Source: Croceibacterium_A sp035555595
GTDB lineage: Bacteria > Pseudomonadota > Alphaproteobacteria > Sphingomonadales > Sphingomonadaceae
Direction: 5' to 3'
Assembly: GCA_035555595.1 (NCBI GenBank)
Contig: DATMGK010000015.1
Location: forward strand, 1-64,000
Length of the DNA stretch: 64,000 nucleotides
The notes beneath the pieces are model-generated. The model searched no databases. It was not told the origin of the DNA and saw nothing but the letters and a program-made list of their open reading frames with translations. Of this stretch, positions 41,079-49,481 are shown one piece after another (positions within the stretch are counted from its first letter, which is position 1; each line of letters opens with the position of its first letter). The translations under genes and the position numbers were made by a program.

Positions 41079-42302
41079 ATGACTGGCCTCGCTGAAACCG
41101 CCTATTCTCCTTCAAACTCGCGTGCATTCAGTCTGAAGCCGCTGATGTTCGAAACCTTCGTCTGCTCGATGGCGATGATGGCATTTGTGGCGCTGGCAGG
41201 GCCCATCGCGCGCGTTATCGGTCTTGATCCCTGGCAGGTGGGGGCGGCGATGACGGTAGCCGGCATCGCGTGGATGGTGATGGCGCGGGTCTGGGGTGTG
41301 GCCAGTGACCGCCACGGTCGGCGCAAAATCCTTCTATTCGGTCTCAGCGGTTTTGCCGTCAGCTATTTCCTGCTGTCGCTATTTATCGATCTGGCGCTTC
41401 GCACTGCGATGGCGCCGCTGCTCGCCTTTACTGGGCTCGTCATTGGCCGTGCGGCTGCAGGGGTATTCTACGCTGCTGTGCCCTCGGCCAGCACAGCACT
41501 GGTGGCAGACCATGTTGCACCGGCTGAACGCGGGAAGGCTATGGCCGCCATCGGGGCGTCGAGCGCGGCGGGCATGGTAATCGGGCCGGGATTCGCCGGC
41601 CTTATTGGTCCGATCAGCCTGAGCCTGCCGCTCTATCTTACTGCGGCCCTTCCGGCCGTGGCGCTCGTAGTGCTGTGGCGGGTCTTGCCGAGGCACGAGC
41701 ACGTCGCGCCGCCAAAGGCCGAACCGCTTCGGTTGAACGACCAGCGGTTGCGTAAACCGATGACAGTAGCTTTCGTCGCCATGTTCAGCGTTGCCGTGGC
41801 TCAGATCACGGTGGGCTTCTACGCCCTCGACCGGCTTCACCTGGATCCGGCCGGGGCAGCTAATGCCGCGGGGATCGCGCTCGCTGCTGTAGGGGTGGCG
41901 CTGGTGCTGGCGCAGGTAGTGCTGCGGCAATTGGGCTGGCCGCCCTTGCGGCTAATTCGCTTGGGCGCAGTAATCGGCGGTATCGGGTTCGCGGCCGTAA
42001 CGCTGGCGGACAGTGCCCCAACCCTTTGGGCCTGTTATGCGATAGCCGCATTCGGCATGGGCTGGGTCTACCCTTCCGTATCCGCCCTCGCAGCCAATTC
42101 GGTCGAAGCGCATGAACAGGGCGCGGCGGCCGGAACGATCGCGGCAGCACAGGGTCTGGGTGTTATCCTCGGCCCGATTGTGGGCAGCTTCGTCTACACG
42201 ATCGACAACGGGGCGCCTTATGCCCTGATCGGAGTGATGCTGGTTGTCACGGCGCTCTGGACTGGACGGGACAATCGCAAGACCGCCCGACAAGCGCCCT
42301 AG
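41079..42302 (+). CDS. MFS efflux transporter, TCR/Tet type
   Basis: 407 residues with about 12 transmembrane helices. Motif A is GVASDRHGRRKIL near residue 72, between helices 2 and 3; motif C-like GPGFAGLIG is in helix 5 (about 170), a mark of the drug-proton antiporter branch. Substrate unknown. The palindrome just upstream suggests ligand-induced expression. It ends overlapping pyk by 4 nt, tail to tail. Confidence 0.85.
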   Translation: MTGLAETAYSPSNSRAFSLKPLMFETFVCSMAMMAFVALAGPIARVIGLDPWQVGAAMTVAGIAWMVMARVWGVASDRHGRRKILLFGLSGFAVSYFLLSLFIDLALRTAMAPLLAFTGLVIGRAAAGVFYAAVPSASTALVADHVAPAERGKAMAAIGASSAAGMVIGPGFAGLIGPISLSLPLYLTAALPAVALVVLWRVLPRHEHVAPPKAEPLRLNDQRLRKPMTVAFVAMFSVAVAQITVGFYALDRLHLDPAGAANAAGIALAAVGVALVLAQVVLRQLGWPPLRLIRLGAVIGGIGFAAVTLADSAPTLWACYAIAAFGMGWVYPSVSALAANSVEAHEQGAAAGTIAAAQGLGVILGPIVGSFVYTIDNGAPYALIGVMLVVTALWTGRDNRKTARQAP

Positions 42303-43756
42303 TGGCGATGGTTTTCCAACTCGTCGCCCGTAAGCGTAACAACATGCAGCAGGTTGGTTGCGCCGGGAACGCCAAAGGGCACCCCGGCGAGGACGACCAG
42401 ACGGGCACCCGCAGAACCGAAGCCATGGCGCAGGGCCATGCGCTTGCCCTTGGCGATCATCTCTTCGAAACTGCCGATATCGCGGGTGGTCACTGAATGC
42501 GCGCCCCATAGCAAGGCCACGCGGCGAGCCACCTCGACTGAAGGCGTCAGCACCATGACCGGCACCGAAGGCCTCTCGCGAGTCACGCGGCGGGCGGACG
42601 ACCCGCTGGAGGTGAACACCGTGATCGCGGTGATTGGCAGGGTGTCCGAAATCGTCATGCAGGCGTGGGCCAGCGCATCGGCCGTGGTCGCATCTGGCGG
42701 AGTGGCCAGCAGGCGGATGCGCTGGCGATAGGCCTCGTCCCGCTCTACCTGACGGGCGATCGAATCCATCATCATGACGGCTTCTTCAGGCCATTGGCCG
42801 GCGGCGGTTTCGGCCGAAAGCATGACCGCGTCGGCACCGTCATATACGGCGTTGGCGACATCGGAGACTTCGGCACGTGTCGGCGCAGGGCTCTCGATCA
42901 TCGATTCGAGCATTTGCGTCGCCACGATCACCGGCTTGCCGGTCAGCCGCGTCATGTTGACGATCTTCTTCTGCAGCGGCGGCACTTCTTCAGGGTTCAG
43001 TTCGACCCCCAGATCGCCACGCGCGACCATCACGCCGTCCGCCAGTTCGATGATTTCCGCCAGCCGCTGAATGGCTTGCGGCTTTTCGATCTTGGCACAA
43101 AGCGCGCCGCGCCCGCCCATCAGCTTGCGCGCTTCGGCCAGATCGTCAGGCCGCTGCACGAAGCTGAGGCCGATCCAGTCCGCCCCCTGCTCCAGCGCAA
43201 ATGCCAGATCGCGCCGGTCCTTGTCCGTCAGTGCGGGGATCGGCACTTCCGCATCGGGCACATTTACGCCCTTGCGATCGGAAATGACGCCGCCGACTTC
43301 CGCGACGCAGAGAATCCGGCTGTCGCTCGTTTCCTTGACCCGCAGACGGATCTTGCCGTCATTGATCAGCAGGCGCTGGCCTGCTTCCAGCACCGCGAAG
43401 ATTTCCGGATGAGGAAGGCAAACGCGCGTGGCGTCGCCCGGCGTCTCGTCCCGATCGAGCACGAAGGTGGAGCCGTGGGGAATGATCGCATGCCCTTCGG
43501 CGAAAGTGCCGACGCGCAGCTTCGGCCCCTGAAGATCGCACAGTACGGCAATGGGCCGGTTGAATTCCTTTTCCAGCGCACGGATCGTGCGGATCGCTTC
43601 CGCATGTGTTTCATGATCGCCGTGGCTGAGATTGACCCGAAAGGCATCCGCGCCGGCCCGGAACAGGCGGCGAAGCATGTCAGGATTGCGGCTGGCCGGC
43701 CCTACCGTGGCGAGGATCTTGACCTTGCGGGCGCGCGGTTCGAGCTTTGTCGTCAT
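42299..43756 (-). CDS. pyk: Pyruvate kinase
   Basis: 485 residues. Converts phosphoenolpyruvate and ADP to pyruvate and ATP. Signatures: VGPASR near residue 18, RVNLSHGDHETH near 39, AKIEKPQAI near 222 with the active-site lysine, MVARGDLGVE, and ATQMLESM near 285. Full length with barrel, B domain and C domain. Confidence 0.95.
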   Translation of the reverse strand: MTTKLEPRARKVKILATVGPASRNPDMLRRLFRAGADAFRVNLSHGDHETHAEAIRTIRALEKEFNRPIAVLCDLQGPKLRVGTFAEGHAIIPHGSTFVLDRDETPGDATRVCLPHPEIFAVLEAGQRLLINDGKIRLRVKETSDSRILCVAEVGGVISDRKGVNVPDAEVPIPALTDKDRRDLAFALEQGADWIGLSFVQRPDDLAEARKLMGGRGALCAKIEKPQAIQRLAEIIELADGVMVARGDLGVELNPEEVPPLQKKIVNMTRLTGKPVIVATQMLESMIESPAPTRAEVSDVANAVYDGADAVMLSAETAAGQWPEEAVMMMDSIARQVERDEAYRQRIRLLATPPDATTADALAHACMTISDTLPITAITVFTSSGSSARRVTRERPSVPVMVLTPSVEVARRVALLWGAHSVTTRDIGSFEEMIAKGKRMALRHGFGSAGARLVVLAGVPFGVPGATNLLHVVTLTGDELENHRH

Positions 43757-43812
43757 TTCGAGCGCCGTATGGCAGAGCCGTGCGACAAGACAAGGACGAG
43801 AAGAGAAACATC

Positions 43813-44115
43813 ATGAGCGACCCGCTGGATAACCTGCCCGATGACGTGGCTGCAGCCGCCTTTCGCCGGCTGGTACGGCACCTGCGCCACCGGCACGACG
43901 CGCAGAACATCGATCTGATGGGGCTGGCCGGATTCTGCCGCAATTGCCTGGCCGACTGGATCATCGACGCTGGCTATCCGGGTGACAAGCCCGCCGCGCG
44001 CGAGGTGATTCACGGAATGCCCGCGCAGGAATGGAAGAGCCGGTTCCAGACCGAGGCGACCCCCGAACAGATCGCCCGGATGGATGCCAGCGTGGCGCGC
44101 AATCGAACGGAGTGA
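43813..44115 (+). CDS. DUF1244 family protein
   Basis: 100 residues. The conserved HDAQNIDLMGLAGFCRNCLADW (from residue 31, trimmed), with two cysteines and conserved His, is the DUF1244 core; function unknown, with metal binding possible. It is widespread in alphaproteobacteria. AGAGAAA lies upstream of the ATG. Divergent from pyk. Confidence 0.85.
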   Translation: MSDPLDNLPDDVAAAAFRRLVRHLRHRHDAQNIDLMGLAGFCRNCLADWIIDAGYPGDKPAAREVIHGMPAQEWKSRFQTEATPEQIARMDASVARNRTE

Positions 44116-44205
44116 GGGAAAAGTTTTCCACCCGGTTCACCGGCCCGCGCCCGCTCGCTATCGGATGCGCAACCGATTCTCGGCAAACACTGGAGATCCT
44201 GCCCG

Positions 44206-44442
44206 ATGGCCAATGCCACCGATGACCGCCTGCGCCTTCTGATTGAGCGCGTCGAACGCCTTGAAGAAGAAAAGAAGGGCATCGCCGACGATATCCGCGA
44301 CGTTTATGCCGAGGCGAAAGCCGTTGGATATGATGCCAAGATCATGCGCCAGATCGTGCGCCTGCGTAAGATGAAGCCCGACGACCGGGCCGAGATGGAA
44401 GCCATCCTGGACACCTACAAGGCGGCGCTGGGTCTGGGCTGA
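44206..44442 (+). CDS. gapR: GapR-like DNA-binding protein (DUF2312)
   Basis: 78 residues. It has a long helix (LRLLIERVERLEEEKKGIADDI, trimmed) and a second helical part with GYDAKIMRQIVRLRKMKPDDR, the family signature. Caulobacter GapR encircles overtwisted DNA and helps topoisomerases ahead of replication and transcription. The similarity is over the whole length, so the role is probably conserved. Confidence 0.88.
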   Translation: MANATDDRLRLLIERVERLEEEKKGIADDIRDVYAEAKAVGYDAKIMRQIVRLRKMKPDDRAEMEAILDTYKAALGLG

Positions 44443-44506
44443 AAACCCGGAACGGGCTGGGTGGTCCGGTCATTGGTCCTGCATTCCCCAATGCAGGACC
44501 AATCCG

Positions 44507-45385
44507 ATGACCAACGATACGCCAACCGTAGACAAGGCCCATATTGAAGAAGCGGGCGAAGAACCGAAACTTCCCGGCCACGAATCAACGCTGGATCCCA
44601 AACCGGAATGGCAGCCGCGCCATCCCGGATCAGGTCGACTGAAGGGCAAGGTGGCGGTTGTCACCGGCGGCGACAGTGGCATTGGACGAGCGGTTGCCGT
44701 GCTGTTCGCCCGTGAAGGCGCGAACATTGCCGTCGCCTATCTCGAAGAACATGACGACGCGCACATGACGCGCGATCTATGCGAAGCGGAAGGAGCCGAA
44801 GTGCTGCTTTCCGCTGGTGATCTGGGCGATCCCAAGCATGCCCACGGCTTCATTCAGGCTGTGATCGATCGCTGGGGCGGGCTGGATGTGCTGATCAATA
44901 ACGCGGGGGAACAGCACCCCGATAAAGACATCACCGACATTACCGCAGAACAGTTGCAGCGCACGTTCCAGACCAACATCTTTTCAATGTTCTATCTGGT
45001 TCAGGCAGCGCGGCCGCATTTGAAAAACGGCGCGACGATCGTGAACTGCACCAGCGTGACCATGTATCAGGGCAGCGGTGAGCTTCTGGACTATTCCGCG
45101 ACCAAAGGCGCCATAACGGCCTTCACCCGTTCGCTCTCCGAAAATCTGGTGGGCGAGGGTATCCGCGTCAACGCGGTCGCGCCCGGCCCGATCTGGACTC
45201 CGCTGAATCCCTGCGGGGGCGCAAGCCCGGAAAAGCTGGAGCATTTCGGCGAGAGCACGCCAATGGGCCGCCCCGGTCAGCCGAACGAGGTCGCACCCGC
45301 ATTCCTGTTTCTCGCCTGCGAGGATTCCTCTTATATGTCGGGGCAGGTACTGCACCCGAATGGAGGAACCGTCGTCAATGGCTAG
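44507..45385 (+). CDS. Short-chain dehydrogenase/reductase, YghA-like
   Basis: 292 residues. The NADP-binding TGGDSGIGRAVA follows an N-terminal extension of about 45 residues (HESTLDPKPEWQPRHPGSGRL, trimmed), typical of the YghA/YhdF type. The catalytic Tyr-Lys is YSATKG, with an Asn at NNAGE and Ser at CTSV. Substrate unknown. It overlaps the next gene by 8 nt. Confidence 0.9.
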   Translation: MTNDTPTVDKAHIEEAGEEPKLPGHESTLDPKPEWQPRHPGSGRLKGKVAVVTGGDSGIGRAVAVLFAREGANIAVAYLEEHDDAHMTRDLCEAEGAEVLLSAGDLGDPKHAHGFIQAVIDRWGGLDVLINNAGEQHPDKDITDITAEQLQRTFQTNIFSMFYLVQAARPHLKNGATIVNCTSVTMYQGSGELLDYSATKGAITAFTRSLSENLVGEGIRVNAVAPGPIWTPLNPCGGASPEKLEHFGESTPMGRPGQPNEVAPAFLFLACEDSSYMSGQVLHPNGGTVVNG

Positions 45386-45728
45386 TCCTTGGAGCCGCGA
45401 GAGCGGCGGTATGATCGTTTCCACCACCGCGCTGATCGAAGGGCGGCCGGTGAAGGATTATCTGGGCGTGGTCACCGGAGAGGTGATCGTGGGCGCCAAC
45501 ATCTTCCGCGATCTGTTTGCCTCCATCACCGATATCGTCGGCGGCCGATCCGGCAAATACGAGGAAGTGCTGGCCCGCGCCCGCAAGGAAGCGCTGGAGG
45601 AAATGACCGAGGAAGCGCGCCGTTTGGGCGGCAACGCGGTGATCGGCGTCGATATCGATTACGAGGTGCTGGGCCAGAACGGATCGATGTTGATGGTCAG
45701 CGTCAGCGGCACGGCCGTGGTTGTCTGA
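45378..45728 (+). CDS. UPF0145/YbjQ family protein
   Basis: 116 residues, YbjQ family: YLGVVTGEVIVGANIFRD near 29, LGGNAVIGVDIDYEV near 83, and MLMVSVSGTAV at the end. It forms pentamers in solved relatives and may bind metal; function not established. The start could be 45378 (GGAGG upstream) or the MIVSTT Met at 45411, where most homologues begin. Confidence 0.83.
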   Translation: MASPWSRESGGMIVSTTALIEGRPVKDYLGVVTGEVIVGANIFRDLFASITDIVGGRSGKYEEVLARARKEALEEMTEEARRLGGNAVIGVDIDYEVLGQNGSMLMVSVSGTAVVV

Positions 45729-45804
45729 CGGCGCGCGCATTGTGCGCGAGCCATGGTTTCGCTAGGGCGGCGGCACAACAATCCACAGCCAGACAAGCGA
45801 AACC

Positions 45805-46548
45805 ATGGCCGGCCATTCCAAATTCAAGAACATCATGCACCGCAAGGGTGCGCAGGATAAGAAGCGCTCTGCCGCTTTTTCCAAGCTCAGCCGCGAAATC
45901 ACCGTGGCGGCGAAATCGGGCATGCCCGATCCCGACATGAACCCACGCCTGCGGCTGGCGGTAAACAACGCCCGCGCGCAGTCCATGCCCAAGGACAACA
46001 TCCAGCGCGCGATCGACAAGGCGAGCGCCAACGATGGCGATGACTACGAAGAAATCCGCTACGAAGGCTATGGCCCCGGCGGCGTCGCGCTGATCGTTGA
46101 AGCCCTGACCGACAATCGCAATCGCACCGCCACCAACGTGCGCACCGCCTTTTCCAAGAACGGTGGCAACATGGCGGCGAGCGGCGCTGTCAGCCACGGG
46201 TTCGAACGCAAGGGCATGATCGAATACCCGGCGAGCGCGGGCGGCGAGGATGCGGTGCTGGAAGCCGCGATCGAAGCCGGTGCCGACGACGTTGAAAGCA
46301 GCGAAGACGGCCACACCATCTGGACCGATATGGAAGCGCTGCACGAAGTCGCCAAGGCGCTGGAAGCCAGCCTGGGCGAAGCGGAAGGCGTCAAGCTGGG
46401 CTGGAAGCCCAACCTTTCCGTCGACGTTGCCGAAAGCGATGCGCAGACGCTGTTCAAGCTGGTGGATGCGCTGGAAAACGACGACGACGTGCAGACCGTG
46501 TGGGGCAACTACGAAGTGTCAGACGAGGTGATGGAGAAGCTGGGGTGA
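45805..46548 (+). CDS. yebC: YebC/PmpR-family regulator
   Basis: 247 residues. The N terminus AGHSKFKNIMHRKGAQDKKR (residues 2-21) is diagnostic, along with MPKDNIQRAIDKA near 60 and YEGYGPGGVALIVE near 85. The family includes DNA-binding regulators and the ribosome-associated factor that relieves polyproline stalls. It lies before ruvC, a frequent bacterial neighbourhood. Confidence 0.93.
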   Translation: MAGHSKFKNIMHRKGAQDKKRSAAFSKLSREITVAAKSGMPDPDMNPRLRLAVNNARAQSMPKDNIQRAIDKASANDGDDYEEIRYEGYGPGGVALIVEALTDNRNRTATNVRTAFSKNGGNMAASGAVSHGFERKGMIEYPASAGGEDAVLEAAIEAGADDVESSEDGHTIWTDMEALHEVAKALEASLGEAEGVKLGWKPNLSVDVAESDAQTLFKLVDALENDDDVQTVWGNYEVSDEVMEKLG

Positions 46549-46555
46549 TCCGCTT

Positions 46556-46612
46556 CCCCTCCCGCTTGCGGGAGGGGCTGGGGGTGGGCCTGTTGCAAGC
46601 TCGCACCCACCC
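46556..46612. repeat. REP-like composite palindrome between yebC and ruvC
   Basis: CCCCTCCCGC-TT-GCGGGAGGGG (46556-46577) is a perfect palindrome, followed by GGGGTGGG ... CCCACCCC arms around 17 nt. The type is, as I recall, a common intergenic repeat in sphingomonads. It may end yebC transcription while ruvC uses its own ribosome site. Confidence 0.7.
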
Positions 46613-46645
46613 CGCGATCCCTTCCCGCACTTGGGAGAGGGAATC

Positions 46646-47119
46646 TTGCTGATCCTCGGCCTCGACCCCTCGCTCAGTTGCACCGGCTGGGGCGTAATCC
46701 GCAGCGAAGGCGCGCGGCTTAGCCACGTCGCGCACGGGCAGGTGCCAACGGATGCGAAGGCGCCGATGGCGGAACGGCTGAACCACCTCCACGCCGCAAT
46801 CGCCGCGGTGATTGCGGCCCACGCGCCTGATCGAGCGGCGGCGGAAGAGGTATTCGCCAACAAGAACCCGCAATCGACCCTGAAGCTGGCGCAGGCGCGC
46901 GGTGCGGTACTGGCCGCCTGCGGACAGGCATCGCTGCCGGTATCCGAACATGCGGCGCGACTGGTGAAGAAGGCCGTTGTCGGCACCGGCGGCGCGGAAA
47001 AGGCGCAGGTTCAGGCCATGCTGAAAGTGCTGCTGCCCAGCGTGACCATCGTAGGCGCGGACGCTGCCGATGCACTGGCGGTGGCCATCGCTGACGCGCA
47101 TCTGGGGGGATGGCGCTGA
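46646..47119 (+). CDS. ruvC: Holliday junction resolvase
   Basis: 157 residues. Cuts Holliday junctions with RuvAB. The four acidic catalytic residues are visible: D7 (GLDPS), E70 region (AAEEVF), and D138 and D141 (DAADALAVA). TTG at 46646 has GGGAGAGG upstream and gives LILGLDPS at the expected N terminus. RuvA and RuvB are not next to it. Confidence 0.92.
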   Translation: MLILGLDPSLSCTGWGVIRSEGARLSHVAHGQVPTDAKAPMAERLNHLHAAIAAVIAAHAPDRAAAEEVFANKNPQSTLKLAQARGAVLAACGQASLPVSEHAARLVKKAVVGTGGAEKAQVQAMLKVLLPSVTIVGADAADALAVAIADAHLGGWR

Positions 47120-47430
47120 TGTATGTGAACGTGTTTCGCAGCCGCAAGCGGGCCGATATCGATGCCGCCGCCTATGCCGCGGATGCAGACCGCATGGTGG
47201 AGCTCGCCCGCGAGCAGAAGGGCTTCATCTCCTATCGCAGTTTCAAGGCCGACGATGGCGAAACCCTGTCGTTATCCGAATGGGAAACGGAGGCAGATGC
47301 GCGCGCCTGGCAACGGCAGATAGATCATGCCGCCGTCCAGGCGCGGGGGCGGCTAGACTATTACGACAGCTATACCGTCTATTCCTGCGCGGACCCCGAC
47401 ATCCGCCGTTATGACAGGAGCAAATCTTGA
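47119..47430 (+). CDS. Antibiotic-biosynthesis-monooxygenase-like domain protein
   Basis: 103 residues, a single ABM ferredoxin-like domain (VNVFRSR, FISYRSFKADDGETLSLSEWET, trimmed). Relatives act as small oxygenases or as heme or quinone-binding dimers; the role is unknown. The ATG at 47119 overlaps the ruvC stop and has GGGGGGA 8 nt upstream. Confidence 0.8.
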   Translation: MYVNVFRSRKRADIDAAAYAADADRMVELAREQKGFISYRSFKADDGETLSLSEWETEADARAWQRQIDHAAVQARGRLDYYDSYTVYSCADPDIRRYDRSKS

Positions 47431-47774
47431 CGATCGACCTCTACGGCATCCCCAACTGCGATACCGTGAAGAAGGCTCGCCGGTGGCTGGATGAGAAGGG
47501 CATCGGCTACGCCTTCCATGACTACAAGAAGGAAGGCGCCGATCCCGCGAAGCTCACCGCATGGAGCGATGCTGCGGGGTGGGAGAAGGTACTCAACCGG
47601 GCGGGCACGACCTTTCGCAAGCTGCCCGATGCCGACAAGGCCGATCTTGATGCCGGAAAGGCTGTCGCGCTGATGGTTGCCAATCCAAGCTGCATCAAAC
47701 GGCCTGTGGTCGAGTACCCCGGCGGGATACTGGTAGGCTTCAAGGAAGCCGAATGGGAAGCGGCCCTCGTCTAA
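47427..47774 (+). CDS. ArsC/Spx-family reductase, YffB-like
   Basis: 115 residues, thioredoxin-like fold. The active-site Cys is in IPNCDTVKKA (C11) and the later ANPSCIKRPVVEY gives the family's RP motif. YffB-type members are thought to use glutathione; arsenate reduction is not assured. It starts with TTG, which overlaps the previous stop (TTGA). Confidence 0.88.
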   Translation: MTIDLYGIPNCDTVKKARRWLDEKGIGYAFHDYKKEGADPAKLTAWSDAAGWEKVLNRAGTTFRKLPDADKADLDAGKAVALMVANPSCIKRPVVEYPGGILVGFKEAEWEAALV

Positions 47775-47797
47775 ATGAGGGTGATCGTGTTCTTGGC

Positions 47798-48688
47798 TCA
47801 GCTCAGGTAGAAGTTCTTTGCCCTCAGCGGCTTGGGCGCTTCTTCGCCCAGATGCGGCGCGAGGCTGATTTCCACCGCGCGGCAGATCGCATCCAGCGGC
47901 AGGGCGTTGGGTGTGGTGCCGAACGGGTGGCTGAGATCTTCCGTCACTTCGGCAAGGCCGAGGAAGACATAGGCGACGATGCCGACGAACAGCGGCGTCA
48001 TCCAGCCAGCCGGGCCGATCAGGGCGAAGGGTAGCAGCAGGCAATAGAGATAGGTCGTGCGGTAAATCAGCAGCGAGTAGACATAGGGCAGCGGCGTGGT
48101 GACGATGCGTTCGCAGCCGGCCTGCTGGTTCGTCAGGCTGGCCAGCCGTTCCTGCAGCGCCTTGGCTCCGAATCCGTCGATCGCTTCCGCATGGCGGGCG
48201 GAGGCAATCTCTGCCGACAGCACATCAAGCGCCGCGCACGGCGGATGGGGCGCCTTCATGAATTCCGCCCCCAGTTCCAGAGCGCGCGGATCGTTCGCGA
48301 TCTTGCGGAGGTTGGCGCGGTGCAGATGGATGAAGGCCAGCGACAGGCGGATGAGGCTTTTCTGCCGTGCCTGATCGGGCACGAACAACTGCACTTCCCG
48401 CGCCAGGCTCCTGAGATCGGCCAGCAGGCCGCCCCACAGCTTGCGCGCTTCCCACCAGCGATCGTAGGCGGCGTTGTTGCGGAAGCCGAGGAACAGGGAC
48501 AGCGCGATACCGAATACGGTAAAGACAACCGCGTCGATTTCCGGGAAACCGGCCGTATTGTCGTGCAGCCAGACCATTGCCGCCGAAAACACCATCAGCA
48601 GCGCGAGGCGCGGGGCGATCGCCGGGACGATGGAGCCACGGACGGCGAAGGCCAGTTCCAGCTTTGTGGGTTTATCGCGAATGATCAT
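47798..48688 (-). CDS. Bestrophin/UPF0187 family channel
   Basis: 296 residues with four transmembrane regions. Family signatures are FLGFRNNAAYDRWWEARKLWG near residue 66 (trimmed) and a C-terminal PFGTTPNALPLDAI. Bacterial bestrophins form pentameric cation or anion channels. It is 3 nt after ubiG on the same strand, so it is probably cotranscribed without an obvious link. Confidence 0.88.
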   Translation of the reverse strand: MIIRDKPTKLELAFAVRGSIVPAIAPRLALLMVFSAAMVWLHDNTAGFPEIDAVVFTVFGIALSLFLGFRNNAAYDRWWEARKLWGGLLADLRSLAREVQLFVPDQARQKSLIRLSLAFIHLHRANLRKIANDPRALELGAEFMKAPHPPCAALDVLSAEIASARHAEAIDGFGAKALQERLASLTNQQAGCERIVTTPLPYVYSLLIYRTTYLYCLLLPFALIGPAGWMTPLFVGIVAYVFLGLAEVTEDLSHPFGTTPNALPLDAICRAVEISLAPHLGEEAPKPLRAKNFYLS

Positions 48689-48691
48689 CGG

Positions 48692-49432
48692 TCAGACCGC
48701 TGTCGCTGTGACGATATAATCCAGCGCCAGATTACTGTCCGACAAGTGCAGGCCCTTCGCGGGTGAGAAAGCGATGCCGCATGGGTCGCCCATTGCCAGC
48801 CCGGCTTCGCCCAGCAACTCGCGCAATTCTTCCGGTGTTACGAAATCGTCCCAGTGGTGCGTGCCGCGCGGCACCGCGCCAACCGCCTCCATCGCGCCGA
48901 CCAGCAGCAACCGCGACTGCGGAGTGCGGTTAGGGGTGGACAGCACCATGAGCCCGCCCGGTGCGAGATGCCGTGCGAGCGCGGCGATGAACGCTGCCTT
49001 GTCAGCCACATGTTCCAGCACCTCCATCGAGGTGACGAGATCGAACTGGCCGAGGCCAAGCGAAGCCAGTTCTCCATGCCGGTATTCGATCGGGAGCCCC
49101 GATCCCGCCGCATGGGCCCGCGCCGCCGCCACGTTTTCCGCCGCCGCATCCACCCCGGTCACGGCAGCGCCGAGGCGCGCCAGCGGTTCCGCCAGCAGGC
49201 CCGCGCCACAGCCGACATCGAGTGCGCGCTTGCCCGCAAGCGGCTTCACACCCGCGGCATCGACGGGCCAATGCCGGTCCACCGCATCGCGCAGAAAGGC
49301 AAGGCGCACGGGGTTCAGCCGGTGCAGCATGGCCGAACTGCCACGCGGATCCCACCAGTCCCCTGCCAGACGCCCGAAGTGTTCCGCCTCGCCCGGCCGA
49401 ATGGTTGCATTTGCGACAGTTGCATCAGGCAT
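48692..49432 (-). CDS. ubiG: Ubiquinone biosynthesis O-methyltransferase
   Basis: 246 residues. Makes both O-methylations in ubiquinone synthesis. SAM motif I is DVGCGAGLLAEPLARLG near residue 72; the conserved WWDPRGSSAMLHRLNPVRLAF lies near 25 (trimmed) and is diagnostic of UbiG. Divergent from lysC, with about 49 nt between starts. Confidence 0.95.
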   Translation of the reverse strand: MPDATVANATIRPGEAEHFGRLAGDWWDPRGSSAMLHRLNPVRLAFLRDAVDRHWPVDAAGVKPLAGKRALDVGCGAGLLAEPLARLGAAVTGVDAAAENVAAARAHAAGSGLPIEYRHGELASLGLGQFDLVTSMEVLEHVADKAAFIAALARHLAPGGLMVLSTPNRTPQSRLLLVGAMEAVGAVPRGTHHWDDFVTPEELRELLGEAGLAMGDPCGIAFSPAKGLHLSDSNLALDYIVTATAV

Positions 49433-49481
49433 GTCCCGCCCCTAACAGCGCGTCGAACTTCATGCCAGCAGGAGCAGGTTT

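Noticed and set aside
42665..43816. Plus-strand frame opposite pyruvate kinase
   Set aside because: It overlaps a well-conserved pyk gene on the other strand and has no domain signature.
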